Assembly: GCF_027891095.1 (NCBI RefSeq)
Contig: NZ_JAQIIO010000006.1
Span: 124,001 to 188,000, forward strand
Direction of reading: 5' to 3'
Origin: Aliiroseovarius salicola
GTDB lineage: Bacteria; Pseudomonadota; Alphaproteobacteria; Rhodobacterales; Rhodobacteraceae
Length of the DNA stretch: 64,000 nucleotides
The notes beneath the pieces are model-generated. The model worked only from the letters and a program-made list of their open reading frames with translations. It ran no database searches and had not been told where the DNA came from. Every line of letters begins with the position of its first letter. Position 1 is the first letter of the stretch. Position numbers and translations under genes: made by a program. This document shows, piece after piece, positions 28,582-38,052 of the stretch.

Positions 28582-29400
28582 ATGTCTCAAATGCAACCCA
28601 AATCTGCGCCATTTCGTGTTGTTCCTCTTGGAAGAATGAACAAGGGTGGCCGATGGCGCACCGAGGCAATGCGTTCTTATGGGGCGCCTGTTCTGATCTG
28701 GTTCACACGGGGTCAGGGTCGCATCACGGTCAACGGAGTTACCGCAGGTTATGGCCCTAATAATTGTGTGTATGTCCCCGCCGGGATCATGCATGGGTTT
28801 GAGCTTTCGCCGCATGTAGCTGGAACACTGATCGTACTGCCTCAAGACAGCGAAGAAGCCCTAAAGCTCCCTGAAGAACCACGGCATTTGCGCCTACGCG
28901 AAGCAGAAAAACAAATGGAACTCGGTCGAATGATCGATGATCTCCAACGCGAAATGGATCGGTTTCAGTCAAGTGGCGCCGACCGCACGCATCGCGCAAT
29001 GATGTGCCATGCCGGGCTGATCTCTGTTTGGCTGGATCGCCAGTTGTCTGATCATTCTGTGCGGGAGACCGAAAAAGACGCTTCGGCACGTCTTGCAAAT
29101 GCATTTGCTGCATTGGTTGAACAGGAATTTCACAGTTCAAAATCAGTTCGCGATTATGCCGGAGAGTTGGGTGTCACGCCCACGCATCTCAGCCGGGTCT
29201 GCAACAAAGCCTGCGGGCGTCCTGCATCTTCAATTTTGGCAGACCGGGTACATTATGAAGCGCGACGCTTGTTGAGCGAGACACATATGCCAATCAAGGA
29301 CATTGCTCATAGTCTTGGGTTCGCCTCTGCGGCATATTTCACACGGGCTTTTCAGAAACATACCGGCCAGACGCCCTCAAGCTTCAGATCCGCGCATTAG
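28582..29400 (+). CDS. AraC-family transcriptional regulator
   Basis: The 272-residue protein has an N-terminal cupin-like sensor domain (LIWFTRGQGRITVNGVTAGYGPNNCVYVPAGIMHGF). A helical linker follows, then a C-terminal double helix-turn-helix (about 175-270) with SVRDYAGELGVTPTHLSRVCNKACG and the AraC signature IKDIAHSLGFASAAYFTRAFQKHTG. It should be an effector-responsive activator. The small ABM-domain gene 48 bases downstream on the same strand is a plausible partner or target. The ribosome site is poor, so a start a few codons further in is possible. Confidence 0.88.
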   Translation: MSQMQPKSAPFRVVPLGRMNKGGRWRTEAMRSYGAPVLIWFTRGQGRITVNGVTAGYGPNNCVYVPAGIMHGFELSPHVAGTLIVLPQDSEEALKLPEEPRHLRLREAEKQMELGRMIDDLQREMDRFQSSGADRTHRAMMCHAGLISVWLDRQLSDHSVRETEKDASARLANAFAALVEQEFHSSKSVRDYAGELGVTPTHLSRVCNKACGRPASSILADRVHYEARRLLSETHMPIKDIAHSLGFASAAYFTRAFQKHTGQTPSSFRSAH

Positions 29401-29448
29401 GCCGTCTGCACCTTAAGTGGGCGATCAATTGAGAAACAGGAACAGCCG

Positions 29449-29793
29449 ATGAACGACCGGTTCGCCCCGACGCCAAAGCCACCTTATTACGCTGTGATCT
29501 TTTCCAATCAGTTATCTGAAAATCCCAACGGCTATGACCAGATGGCTGACAAAATGCTGGAAATGGCGCAAGGGCGCTCCGGCTTTCTGGGTGCGGAAAG
29601 CACGAGGGACGAAACCGGATTTGGAATAACTGTATCCTACTGGAGAGATGAGACCTCAATAGCGGACTGGAAAGCCGATGGCGCGCATATGGCCGCTCAG
29701 AGATTTGGGATCAGCGATTGGTATGACCACTATCACCTGCGTGTTGCAAAGGTTGAACGCGCCTATTCAGGTCCCGAAGGGCGGACTGCCTGA
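29449..29793 (+). CDS. Antibiotic biosynthesis monooxygenase (ABM) domain protein
   Basis: A 114-residue single-domain protein of the dimeric alpha+beta barrel (ABM) superfamily. It contains YYAVIFSNQLSENPNGYDQMADKMLEMAQGRSGFLGAESTRDETG, then GFGITVSYWRDETSIADWKAD and the typical HMAAQRFG helix. Members range from quinol monooxygenases to heme-degrading enzymes; the substrate cannot be told from sequence. AGGAACAG provides the ribosome site. The gene is directly behind the AraC regulator. Confidence 0.82.
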   Translation: MNDRFAPTPKPPYYAVIFSNQLSENPNGYDQMADKMLEMAQGRSGFLGAESTRDETGFGITVSYWRDETSIADWKADGAHMAAQRFGISDWYDHYHLRVAKVERAYSGPEGRTA

Positions 29794-29820
29794 AGAGATG
29801 CTGCGTGATTGATGCCCCGA

Positions 29821-30435
29821 TCAGCTACCAAGGATCGCTTTTACATACCCTTTGGTTTCTTTGTACGGTGGCACACCGGAGTATTTTTGTACCGCAGCAG
29901 GCCCTGCGTTATAGGCTGCCAATGCAAGCCGCCAGGTGCGGAACGTGTTATATTGCTGACGCAGATACCGCGCGCCCCCGTCTAGATTTTGATAAGGATC
30001 GTGGGGGTTTACGCCAAGTTTTCGCGCAGTGAAGGGCATCAGCTGCGCAAGACCGATTGCTCCCGCATGGCTTTTGGCACGTGGATTCCAACCGCTTTCC
30101 TGTTGCACCAGTCGCAAAAAGAGATTTTCCGGAATGCCATGGCGGCGTGCTGCCGCTTTTGCCATTTCAAGGTATTGCCCACGATATTTTCCACGGTAAT
30201 TGGGGATGCCGACGGAAACGGGCACTTTTGGCGCATTGGGTTGTAGCCGGACAGAATTGGCATATTGCTGGGCGGCTCGTGAATCAAGAACCTGAAGTTG
30301 GGAGTTGAATACCGCGCGTCCAGTGGAACTTGAGAACAAACTTTCTGCCATCACCGGCATCGCCATGATGGTTCCGACGAAAAAATACAAAGCAATAAGC
30401 GGGACAAGCCCCCGAAAAAAGCTGCTGAGAGACAT
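29821..30435 (-). CDS. Lytic transglycosylase, SLT family
   Basis: The enzyme cleaves the MurNAc-GlcNAc bond of peptidoglycan, leaving 1,6-anhydro ends. The ATG at 30435 has GGGGAAG upstream and gives 204 residues; upstream frame extension lacks a site. Residues 1-30 form a signal peptide ([24 protein letters not shown]). The SLT domain covers about 85-200, with the catalytic Glu113 in [28 protein letters not shown], then [16 protein letters not shown] and [21 protein letters not shown] short linker of about 50 residues joins signal and domain. It is convergent with the ABM gene and divergent from ssb. Confidence 0.93.
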   Translation of the reverse strand: MSLSSFFRGLVPLIALYFFVGTIMAMPVMAESLFSSSTGRAVFNSQLQVLDSRAAQQYANSVRLQPNAPKVPVSVGIPNYRGKYRGQYLEMAKAAARRHGIPENLFLRLVQQESGWNPRAKSHAGAIGLAQLMPFTARKLGVNPHDPYQNLDGGARYLRQQYNTFRTWRLALAAYNAGPAAVQKYSGVPPYKETKGYVKAILGS

Positions 30436-30661
30436 CTTTCTTCCCCAAAATTGATCCGGACAATATAGGCACTTTTCGTAACATCTCAATGGTCTTGGCA
30501 GTTTCTTGCCAGTCTCAAGGGTGAACCGGACCACCAAATGAGTGTCACTCGCTTAACAAAGAGCCAATTCATCCACAGCTTTCCCGCTTTGCTCACCTTC
30601 CCCAGCCCTCATCATCTGTGTAACCTTGTGCGAAATGTGAAGAATCGAAAGGAAGCCGTCT

Positions 30662-31150
30662 ATGGCAGGCTCGCTCAATAAGGTAATGCTGATCGGCAAT
30701 TTGGGCCGTGATCCCGAGGTCCGTTCCTTCCAGAACGGCGGCAAGGTGTGCAACCTGCGCATCGCAACCTCGGAAACCTGGAAAGACCGCAACACTGGTG
30801 AACGCCGTGAACGCACGGAATGGCACTCTGTGGCCATCTTCAACGAAGGGCTGGTGCGTGTGGCAGAGCAGTATTTGCGCAAAGGGTCCAAGGTCTATGT
30901 CGAGGGCCAGTTGCAGACCCGCAAATGGCAAGATCAGTCCGGCAATGACCGTTATTCCACCGAAGTTGTCCTTCAGGGCTTTGGCTCGACCCTGACCATG
31001 TTGGATGGTCGCGGTGACAACCAAGGCGGTGGCCAGAGTGGCGGAGGATATGATCAGGGCGGAGGCTATGGCGGCGGGAACCAAGGTGGTTCAGGTGGTC
31101 AGCAATCCGGTCCGGCCGGCGGCGGTTTTGACGACGAGATCCCGTTCTAA
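30662..31150 (+). CDS. ssb: Single-stranded DNA-binding protein
   Basis: SSB coats single-stranded DNA during replication and repair and recruits partners through its C-terminal tip. The 162-residue protein starts [20 protein letters not shown]. It has the OB fold to about residue 115 ([36 protein letters not shown]), a glycine/glutamine-rich disordered linker, and the acidic tip FDDEIPF, which binds RecG, PriA and others. I saw no LexA box of the GTTC-N7-GTTC type in its upstream region. Confidence 0.97.
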   Translation: MAGSLNKVMLIGNLGRDPEVRSFQNGGKVCNLRIATSETWKDRNTGERRERTEWHSVAIFNEGLVRVAEQYLRKGSKVYVEGQLQTRKWQDQSGNDRYSTEVVLQGFGSTLTMLDGRGDNQGGGQSGGGYDQGGGYGGGNQGGSGGQQSGPAGGGFDDEIPF

Positions 31151-31177
31151 ACGAATGTAATAACAAGGAGGTGCGCG

Positions 31178-32260
31178 ATGAGTTGGTCTTTCCCCATCGG
31201 GCATCTCTTCGGCTCGCAGATCCGTGTCCATGTGACCTTTCTTCTGCTCATTGCCTTTATAGGTGCCCAGGCCTGGAGCACCCAAGGTCCCGAAGCCGCG
31301 CTATGGACCACCATTTTTATCCTCCTCCTATTTGCCTGCGTGGTGGCGCATGAATTCGGTCATGCCCTGATGGCGCGCCGTTTCGGCATTCACACGCCCG
31401 ATGTCACCCTCTTGCCGATTGGCGGTCTGGCTCGGCTGGAAAAAATGCCCGAAAAACCGTCTCAGGAAATTTTGGTGGCTCTGGCTGGTCCTGCGGTGAA
31501 TGTGGTGATCTGGGCGGTCCTGACACTCCTCTTCGGAGCACCAACGGAACCGGAACAGATCACCGGTTTATCCGTTCAGCCTTCCACCCTTCCGGCACAG
31601 CTTGCGACGCTGAACCTCGTTCTGGCGGTCTTCAATATGTTGCCAGCTTTTCCAATGGATGGCGGTCGCGTCTTACGCGCGGTTGTGTCTTTGGTCACAG
31701 ATCGGGTGACCGCGACGCGGATTGCAGCTGCTGCGGGACAAATGTTGGCTTTCTTGATGGCCTTGAGTGGGCTTTTATCGGGGAATATCCTGCTGGTCCT
31801 GATTGCCGGGTTTATCTTTATCGCGGCAGGTGCTGAAAGTTCAGATGTGGCGATGCGGCATGTCGCCCGGCGCATGGTCGCTCGTGACGCAATGATTACG
31901 GAATATCAATCACTTGGCCCAATGGACAGTCTCGATCTGGCGGCCTTAACGCTGATACGCACCACCCAGCACGAGTTCCCGATTTTGGATAATGAGGGTT
32001 ATTTCCAAGGGTTTCTTACAAGAGACACCCTGCTCAGAAACCTCGCGGAAACCCGAGCGCAGGGCGTGCCCGCTGCCCCCGTGGGCGAGTTGATGCAGCA
32101 GGTTCCGATTGTACGCCTGACAGATGGATTGGAAAAAGTTCTAACCCGTATGGGCCAGGCCCCCGCAGTTGCGGTTACGGACCGCGAGGGGCATTTCCTT
32201 GGCTATATTACGCGCGAAAACATCGGTGAATTGATGGTGGTGGCAAACCGCGGTCGATAG
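31178..32260 (+). CDS. Site-2 protease (M50) with C-terminal CBS pair
   Basis: A membrane zinc protease of the M50 type related to SpoIVFB/Rv2625c-like enzymes. The 360 residues begin [21 protein letters not shown]. Zinc ligands lie in [16 protein letters not shown] (His58, Glu59, His62) and in the third ligand motif [10 protein letters not shown] (Asp161). Six hydrophobic helices cover residues 1-220. Residues 235-355 form two CBS motifs ([49 protein letters not shown]), which probably sense an adenine nucleotide. The ribosome site AAGGAGG is excellent. It follows ssb after 27 bases. The substrate is unknown. Confidence 0.88.
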   Translation: MSWSFPIGHLFGSQIRVHVTFLLLIAFIGAQAWSTQGPEAALWTTIFILLLFACVVAHEFGHALMARRFGIHTPDVTLLPIGGLARLEKMPEKPSQEILVALAGPAVNVVIWAVLTLLFGAPTEPEQITGLSVQPSTLPAQLATLNLVLAVFNMLPAFPMDGGRVLRAVVSLVTDRVTATRIAAAAGQMLAFLMALSGLLSGNILLVLIAGFIFIAAGAESSDVAMRHVARRMVARDAMITEYQSLGPMDSLDLAALTLIRTTQHEFPILDNEGYFQGFLTRDTLLRNLAETRAQGVPAAPVGELMQQVPIVRLTDGLEKVLTRMGQAPAVAVTDREGHFLGYITRENIGELMVVANRGR

Positions 32261-32346
32261 GTCTTCACCATTCAGCCAATCCGCAACACAGGGATATCAG
32301 TAAATCCATGTGACCGGACCTCCCGAAGTTCGCCGGGGCGGAGACC

Positions 32347-33459
32347 CTACCCGCGCCCGGCAAGCGCTTCTGTCAGAATGTCATGCACGATCTTCATGTC
32401 CACTTCATCCGTAACAAAGGCCTCTCCAATTGCCCGCGCCATGATAAAGCGCAGTTTGCCCGCCTGCACTTTTTTGTCCTGAGACATAAGGGTGATCAAC
32501 CCGTCGGCATCCGGCAAATCACCCGGAATATCTGCCAAGTCCTTTTTCATGCCCATGGCTGCCAAATGCGCACGCCAGCGCGAGGGGCTTTCCTGAGAAA
32601 TCAATCCCATTCGCGCAGAGGTCTCAAACGCAAGCGCACATCCGATGGCAACCCCTTCACCATGCAACAGCCGGTCGGAATAGCCGGTGGCCGCCTCAAG
32701 CGCGTGACCGAATGTGTGTCCAAGGTTCAAAAGCGCACGGTCGCCCTGTTCGGTTTCATCCCGAACGACAATATCGGCTTTCATCTGCACCGAATGGCGA
32801 ACCGCTTCTTCTCGGAGATCGAGATCACCCTCAGCCAGCTTCGGACCGTTTTCCTCCAACCAGCTGAAAAACTCGGCATCCCCGAGCCCTCCATACTTAA
32901 CCACCTCACCGTAACCCGCGAGGAAATCGCGTTTTTTCAGCGTGCCAAGAGCCGCAATATCCGCCAGAACCAGCGAAGGCTGATGGAAGGCGCCAACCAG
33001 GTTTTTGCCATGTGAGGTGTTGATCCCGGTCTTGCCACCAACCGAACTATCGACCTGCGCGAGCAGGCTGGTCGGGATCTGAACAAAACGGACTCCACGG
33101 CGCAGGATCGCGGCCGCAAACCCGACCAAATCACCGATTACACCTCCGCCAAAGGCAATCACCAAATCCTTGCGTTCCACCTTCTCCGACAAAAGCCACT
33201 CAACCACTTGTGTCAGATAGGGCCAGCTTTTGGTGCCTTCGCCCGGTGGCAGGATCAGCGCTTCAGACGCAATTCCTTCTTTTCCAAGTCCCGCTTTCAA
33301 GGCGTCAAGATGAAGCCCAGCAACGGTTTCTTCGGTCACAATCCAGACCTTAGGACGGGGAAGCAGCGGCGCGATTTCTCGCCCGGCGCAGTCAATCAAT
33401 CCCGCTCCAATGCGCACATCATAGGCGCGATCTCCAAGGGGTACGTGAACGGTGGTCAT
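32347..33459 (-). CDS. aroB: 3-dehydroquinate synthase
   Basis: AroB turns DAHP into 3-dehydroquinate, step two of the shikimate pathway, using NAD+ and a divalent metal. The 370-residue protein has the family blocks LPPGEGTKSW, VIAFGGGVIGDLVGFAAAILRRGVRFVQIPTSLLAQVDSSVGGKTGIN, GYGEVVKYG and the metal-site region NLGHTFGHALEAATGYSDRLLHGEGVAIG. It starts one base after the aroK stop (TGACATG). DAHP synthase, which makes its substrate, is encoded at about 46 kb in this window. Confidence 0.97.
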   Translation of the reverse strand: MTTVHVPLGDRAYDVRIGAGLIDCAGREIAPLLPRPKVWIVTEETVAGLHLDALKAGLGKEGIASEALILPPGEGTKSWPYLTQVVEWLLSEKVERKDLVIAFGGGVIGDLVGFAAAILRRGVRFVQIPTSLLAQVDSSVGGKTGINTSHGKNLVGAFHQPSLVLADIAALGTLKKRDFLAGYGEVVKYGGLGDAEFFSWLEENGPKLAEGDLDLREEAVRHSVQMKADIVVRDETEQGDRALLNLGHTFGHALEAATGYSDRLLHGEGVAIGCALAFETSARMGLISQESPSRWRAHLAAMGMKKDLADIPGDLPDADGLITLMSQDKKVQAGKLRFIMARAIGEAFVTDEVDMKIVHDILTEALAGRG

Positions 33460-33460
33460 G

Positions 33461-34006
33461 TCAAACCTCTGTCAAAACATCTGGACGTGTAAGCAACGCA
33501 GCAATCACAGCATCGGCCATATCGGCAATGGCGTATTCCGAGCGCGCCTCGACCGCAAGATCTGAAAGAGCATATACCGGAACCCGTTTATCATAGATCT
33601 CGGTCAGGGTTTTTTTAGGATCCGCAGTGCGCAAGAGTGGGCGTGTATCCTTGTGCTTGACCCGATTCCAGAGCAGTTCGAGATCGGCCTTCAACCAAAC
33701 AGCCACCCCTCGTTCGGAAATCATTTGGCGATTGCGTTCGGCCAGAAATGCACCGCCACCGGTCGACAGCACTGCGCGTTCGGTGTCAAGCAGGCGACCA
33801 ATCACTTCGCTTTCACGATCTCGAAAAAACGCCTCGCCATCGCGTTCAAAGATCTCGGCAATCGACATGTTGGCGGCTTTTACGATCTCTTCATCGCTGT
33901 CTAGGAATGGGACGCTCAACCGATCCGCAAGCGCTTGACCAACCGCAGTTTTTCCTGCTCCCATCATGCCAACCATGACAATGGATTTGTTCAGTTGATA
34001 GGCCAT
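33461..34006 (-). CDS. aroK: Shikimate kinase
   Basis: AroK phosphorylates shikimate at O3 with ATP. The 181-residue protein has the P-loop MVGMMGAGKTAVGQALADRL and the shikimate-binding block FLDSDEEIVKAANMSIAEIFERDGEAFFRDRESEVI. ALSTGGGAFL-type sequence (VLSTGGGAFLAERN) and the lid region HKDTRPLLR complete it. aroK-aroB form a two-gene operon, divergent from the 45-codon and 540-codon genes to the right. Confidence 0.96.
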   Translation of the reverse strand: MAYQLNKSIVMVGMMGAGKTAVGQALADRLSVPFLDSDEEIVKAANMSIAEIFERDGEAFFRDRESEVIGRLLDTERAVLSTGGGAFLAERNRQMISERGVAVWLKADLELLWNRVKHKDTRPLLRTADPKKTLTEIYDKRVPVYALSDLAVEARSEYAIADMADAVIAALLTRPDVLTEV

Positions 34007-34143
34007 GCTGATCTTCCCCTTGCCCTATTCGGGGCGCCCATTTGCCGAATTACGAAGTTTTTACTTCAATGGCGTGATCTTGTGACAAAAGCCATATATA
34101 AATTGAGGTGAGGCAGAAAAGAGGCGAGAAAAAAGGGACTAGC

Positions 34144-34281
34144 ATGGCTCTTCGCGTAATCAAGTTATTGCTATTTTTGGCGATTGTGACCGGAATTAGT
34201 TTATTGGGGTATTCGTTTTTTGGGGACATGTCCCCGAACGCCGCGCCTCAGAACAAATCCGTGACACTGAATGGAGGATGA
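34144..34281 (+). CDS. 45-residue membrane microprotein overlapping the next gene
   Basis: The ATG is preceded by AAAGGGACTAGC, a fair ribosome site. The peptide MALRVIKLLLFLAIVTGISL continues LGYSFFG and then a polar tail, so one N-terminal helix anchors or exports it. The stop lies 11 bases inside the following 540-codon gene, whose ATG has no ribosome site of its own; translation coupling would explain how that gene is expressed. Families of this kind are usually unnamed, and I do not recognise it. Confidence 0.6.
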   Translation: MALRVIKLLLFLAIVTGISLLGYSFFGDMSPNAAPQNKSVTLNGG

Positions 34282-35893
34282 TAAGAAGACATCTGTCTTT
34301 GTGAAACGTCTGGTGCTGGGCTTTGCTTTGACCTGCACCGGGATGGTAAATGGTGCGCTTGCGGAAACCGGTGACAAAGATACAGCAGCGTCCGAATCCA
34401 GTCAGACACTCAAGCCGATGTCAGCCATTGACTGGCTGTCGAACAGTGTGGCCCTGCCCGCTCCTGCCCCTGCGACCCCACTGGAAACGGGTGTGACCGA
34501 TACCGCTGCGGTCGAAGATGTGACTGTTAGCCCGATTGGAACTGCAAAGGCAGATGCGGTTGGCCTGCTGCCAGCCAGTGTTACGGGGCTTCCGATCGAC
34601 CTGTGGGGGAATTCGCGCCCGGATGATCTGGCTCGGCGCATACTGTCTCTTCCGGTCGAGCTGATGCCGGCCATGCAGAAACTGCTCATCCGTCTGATGC
34701 TGGCAGAGCTGAACCCACCCAAAGGCACGGCCAACGGGTCTGACCGTCTGTTTCTGGCGCGCGTAGATCGACTTTTGGGTATCGGCGCATTGGATCAGGC
34801 AGATGCCCTGCTTGCGCGTTCCGAAATGCAGACAGCCGCAAGTTTTCGACGCGCATTTGACACCTCCTTGCTGCTTGGCGAAGAGGACATCACTTGCCAG
34901 CGCCTCAGTGACGCCCCAGAACTGAGCCCGACATTCCAAGCCCGCATTTTTTGCCTCGCTCGCAAGGGCGATTGGGACGCCGCGGTTTTGGCCTTGGGGA
35001 CAGGGCGAGCCTTGGGATATGTCAGCGAAGACGAAGATGCGATTTTGTCCCGCTTTCTGGATCCGGATCTTTTTGAAGGTGAGCCTGCCCCACCAGCCCC
35101 CCAGCAACCATCCCCTTTGACATTCCGTCTTTATGAAGCAATCGGAGAGCATATTTCCACCAGCAGCCTGCCACTTGCTTTCGCCCAGGCCGACCTGCGC
35201 GCCAATATTGGTTGGAAAGCTCGTGCAGAGGCTGGAGAACGGCTGTCAGGTGTTGGGGCAATTAGTGATAATCAAATATTTGGACTTTATACCGAACGAA
35301 AACCAGCGGCTTCCGGCGGGATCTGGGACCGGATGGCAGCTGTACGGGCGCTTGATAATGCATTGAAGAACCGTGATGCAGATACGTTATCGGTTCTGCT
35401 TCCCGAGGTTTGGTCTCGCCTTGAGGAAGCTGGTGTAGAACTTCCCTTCTCGCGAATTTTCGGACCTGAACTCGCCTCATATAATCTGAGTGGAGAGGCA
35501 GCTTTGGTCGCTCTTCACATGGGGCTATTGTCAGATCATTCAGAAGAGATCGCCCTTCGGGCTGGCGCTTCAGATGCACGTGCTCATCCCCGCCGCGCCA
35601 TTTTGCTTGCTCTTGCCAAGGGTGACACCAGCATGGTCACACCGGTAGATGCAGAAACCGAAGCCGTGCTGGAAGGGTTTGCCGTAACTGGAACCCCTAT
35701 TCGATTGCAGATGTTGGTAGAACAGGACCGTCTAGGGGAAGCCATTCTGCGGGCAATTGCGCTGTTCTCCGGGGGCGCCCTGGGTGATCTTGACGAATTG
35801 ACAGACGCATTGGCCTTTTTTCGTCAAATTGGACTTGAACAAGTCGCAAGGCAGGCTGCCATCGAATTCCTCATTCTGGATCGTCGGGGGTAG
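34271..35893 (+). CDS. Uncharacterised exported 540-residue protein
   Basis: I do not recognise a family. Residues 1-32 look like a signal peptide (basic KK and KR, then LVLGFALTCTGMVNGALA before ETGDK). A region rich in Ala, Thr and Pro follows to about residue 110. The rest is predicted helical with repeat-like stretches, for example LVELMPAMQKLLIRLMLAEL, RLLGIGALDQADALLARSEM and RAIALFSGGALGDLDELTDALAF, which suggests a tetratricopeptide-like solenoid in the periplasm. A pair of cysteines occurs in ITCQRLS and ARIFCLARKGDW. It overlaps the 45-codon gene, and xerD follows after three bases, so these three genes are one transcript. A GTG at 34301 is a weaker alternative start. Confidence 0.75.
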   Translation: MEDDKKTSVFVKRLVLGFALTCTGMVNGALAETGDKDTAASESSQTLKPMSAIDWLSNSVALPAPAPATPLETGVTDTAAVEDVTVSPIGTAKADAVGLLPASVTGLPIDLWGNSRPDDLARRILSLPVELMPAMQKLLIRLMLAELNPPKGTANGSDRLFLARVDRLLGIGALDQADALLARSEMQTAASFRRAFDTSLLLGEEDITCQRLSDAPELSPTFQARIFCLARKGDWDAAVLALGTGRALGYVSEDEDAILSRFLDPDLFEGEPAPPAPQQPSPLTFRLYEAIGEHISTSSLPLAFAQADLRANIGWKARAEAGERLSGVGAISDNQIFGLYTERKPAASGGIWDRMAAVRALDNALKNRDADTLSVLLPEVWSRLEEAGVELPFSRIFGPELASYNLSGEAALVALHMGLLSDHSEEIALRAGASDARAHPRRAILLALAKGDTSMVTPVDAETEAVLEGFAVTGTPIRLQMLVEQDRLGEAILRAIALFSGGALGDLDELTDALAFFRQIGLEQVARQAAIEFLILDRRG

Positions 35894-35896
35894 CAC

Positions 35897-36841
35897 ATGA
35901 ACGATATATCGCAGGATCACAGTCGTTGGATCTCGGCATTTCTTGAAGCGCAGGCTGCCGAATTGGACGCGTCTCAGAATACCCTATTGGCTTATGGTCG
36001 GGATCTGACGGATTTTGCCCAGCATATCGCGCCAGCTTCATTTGATGGCGTTGGTCGGGAGGATATCGAAAACTATCTGGTTGCTTGTGATGCATTGGGT
36101 CTGTCGAAATCCACGCGTGCGCGCCGCTTATCCTCGATCAAAGGTCTTTTTCGCTTTTCATATGAGGAAGGTTGGCGAGATGACAACCCGGCGCTGAAAA
36201 TCAAAGGGCCAGGGCGATCAAAGTCTTTGCCTAAAACCCTCAGCGAATCCGAGGTGGATGCGTTGCTCATGGCGGCTCGCACGCATGGACGTACAAAAAC
36301 TGACCGAACGCGCAACATATGTCTGATGGAGCTTTTATATGCGACCGGCATGCGCGTAACCGAACTGGTCAGCCTTCCGGTTTCAAGTGCCCGAGGCGAT
36401 CCCCGTATGCTTCTCGTCAAAGGCAAAGGTGGAAAAGAACGCCTCGTGCCTCTCTCTCCTCCGGCCCGTGAAGCATTGGCAAGCTGGCTGGCCATTCGCG
36501 ACGAGACCGAAGAGGTGGCACGGGTTGAAAAAAAACGCCCTGCCTCTCCATTCCTATTCCCATCCCGAGGAAAACTGGGGCATCTGACCCGCCACCGGTT
36601 CTTTGGTCTGATCAAAGAATTCGCGATAGAAGCAGGGGTATCTCCCGCCGCAGTTACCCCGCACAGATTGCGCCATGCTTTTGCCACCCATTTGCTCGCA
36701 CGAGGTGCGGACTTGCGTACCATTCAGACCTTGTTGGGGCACGCCGATGTTGCGACCACTGAAATCTATACCCATGTCCTTGAAGAACGTCTGAAAGAGC
36801 TTGTGCTTGAGCATCATCCGCTCGCGACACCGCAAGACTAG
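35897..36841 (+). CDS. xerD: Tyrosine recombinase XerD
   Basis: With XerC, XerD resolves chromosome dimers at dif under FtsK control. The 314-residue protein has a SAM-like N-terminal DNA-binding domain (SRWISAFLEAQAAELDASQNTLLAYGRDLTDF) and a catalytic domain with all key residues visible. These are Arg153 (TGMRVTELVSL), Lys177 (VKGKGGKER), His256 and Arg259 (TPHRLRHAFATHLLARGADLRTIQ), His282 (LLGHADVATTEIYTHV) and nucleophile Tyr291. Length and motifs match the housekeeping enzyme, not a phage integrase. It follows the 540-codon gene by three bases. Confidence 0.93.
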   Translation: MNDISQDHSRWISAFLEAQAAELDASQNTLLAYGRDLTDFAQHIAPASFDGVGREDIENYLVACDALGLSKSTRARRLSSIKGLFRFSYEEGWRDDNPALKIKGPGRSKSLPKTLSESEVDALLMAARTHGRTKTDRTRNICLMELLYATGMRVTELVSLPVSSARGDPRMLLVKGKGGKERLVPLSPPAREALASWLAIRDETEEVARVEKKRPASPFLFPSRGKLGHLTRHRFFGLIKEFAIEAGVSPAAVTPHRLRHAFATHLLARGADLRTIQTLLGHADVATTEIYTHVLEERLKELVLEHHPLATPQD

Positions 36842-36914
36842 GCTGGCATTCATCAGCTCCTAAAACTGAAATGTTTATCACCACGGTGAATGGGATATCC
36901 CAACATCGACATGC

Positions 36915-37373
36915 TTAGATATCAGAGGGTCCATAAAGCGCTTTGGCACGCTCTTCAAAGGCCCGTACGATCCGATGCATGGCTTCGTTGAAAACAAGTC
37001 CGATTACTTTCTGCAGAACCGGGCTCTTGAATTCAAAGTCCACATAAAACTCGATTTCACAGCCGCTCTCATGGGGGTGAAACTGCCAATGTGATCTGAG
37101 GTATTTGAAAGGTCCGTCCAGATACTCCATATCAAGCCGTGGTGTAACCGGATCCAGAACCGCGCGACTGCCAAACCGTTCTCGGAACACTTTGAAACTA
37201 ATGACCAGATCCGCCTCGATCATCTCGGTCCCGTCAGGTTGTGGCGTCCTCTTGCGCACCCGCGCAGCTGTATTCCAAGGAAGAAACTGTGGGTATTTCC
37301 CAACATCGGCCACCAACGCATACATCTGCATCGGCGTATAAGGCAGCACACGTTTTTCACCATGGGTCGGCAT
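36915..37373 (-). CDS. START/polyketide-cyclase-like protein of the RatA/Coq10 family
   Basis: A 152-residue single-domain protein starting MPTHGEKRVLPYTPMQMYALVADV. The block VADVGKYPQFLPWNTAARVRKR and the later FKYLRSHWQFHPHESGCEIEFYVDFEFKSPVLQKVIG are typical of the COQ10/RatA branch. Mitochondrial Coq10 binds coenzyme Q and assists respiration; E. coli RatA was described as an anti-association factor. The alphaproteobacterial members most resemble Coq10, so a quinone-related role is likely. The name RatA here would be by homology only. It converges on xerD and is divergent from hpt. Confidence 0.85.
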   Translation of the reverse strand: MPTHGEKRVLPYTPMQMYALVADVGKYPQFLPWNTAARVRKRTPQPDGTEMIEADLVISFKVFRERFGSRAVLDPVTPRLDMEYLDGPFKYLRSHWQFHPHESGCEIEFYVDFEFKSPVLQKVIGLVFNEAMHRIVRAFEERAKALYGPSDI

Positions 37374-37494
37374 GAGCGTTTTTTTCCTTCTCTCGCGCCC
37401 GCACATGTCTTAGGTATGCGATCGAAAATCAAGGGGTCAGATATCAGTTTTCCCCCACTTTCCAAGTCAAAAACCTAGACGCCAAGGACTGATC

Positions 37495-38040
37495 ATGACC
37501 CAGCGCCCCTACACCATTGACACCCTCATCTCTGCCAAGCGCATCGCAGCACGCGTGGAACAGCTCGCAGAAGAGATCCATGACGAGTTTGAAGGGACCG
37601 ACAAATTGGTGGTAGTTGGCCTTCTGCGTGGATCGTTTGTATTCATTGCAGATGTGGTTCGAGAACTGGATCTACCCGTAGAAGTCGATTTTCTTGAAGC
37701 TTCTTCCTATGGCAACGCGATGGAAAGTTCGCGCGAGGTTCGAATCCTGAAAGACCTGCGCGGGGAAATTGCCGGGCGCGATGTTCTTGTGGTCGAAGAT
37801 ATCGTCGATACCGGCCATACGCTGACACAAGTCGTCAAACTATTGCAGGCCAAAGACCCCAAGAAACTTCGCACAATTGCATTGCTGGATAAACCGTCTC
37901 GCCGCGAGGTCGACATCAAGGCAGATTGGACCGGTTTTGAAATCCCGGATGAGTTTGTTGTGGGCTATGGCATCGACTTCGCCCAACGCAATCGCAACTT
38001 GCCCTATATTGGTTCGGTGCGCTTCCTGGATGAAACCTGA
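37495..38040 (+). CDS. hpt: Hypoxanthine phosphoribosyltransferase
   Basis: Hpt salvages hypoxanthine (and guanine) to nucleotides using PRPP. The 181-residue protein has [30 protein letters not shown] and the PRPP loop [48 protein letters not shown] near the C-terminus contacts the purine. The signature is complete. A 59-codon membrane-protein gene follows after 12 bases. Confidence 0.95.
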   Translation: MTQRPYTIDTLISAKRIAARVEQLAEEIHDEFEGTDKLVVVGLLRGSFVFIADVVRELDLPVEVDFLEASSYGNAMESSREVRILKDLRGEIAGRDVLVVEDIVDTGHTLTQVVKLLQAKDPKKLRTIALLDKPSRREVDIKADWTGFEIPDEFVVGYGIDFAQRNRNLPYIGSVRFLDET

Positions 38041-38052
38041 GGGGACAGCCGC

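Noticed and set aside
29442-29456. GAAC-N7-GAAC match to a LexA box overlapping the start of the ABM-domain gene
   Set aside because: The match is made by the ribosome site and start codon (AGGAACAGCCGATGAAC), and about two such matches are expected by chance in the window.
35897-36841. Tyrosine recombinase as a sign of an integrated element
   Set aside because: Length, sequence and operon context are those of housekeeping XerD. No attachment repeats or phage genes lie nearby.
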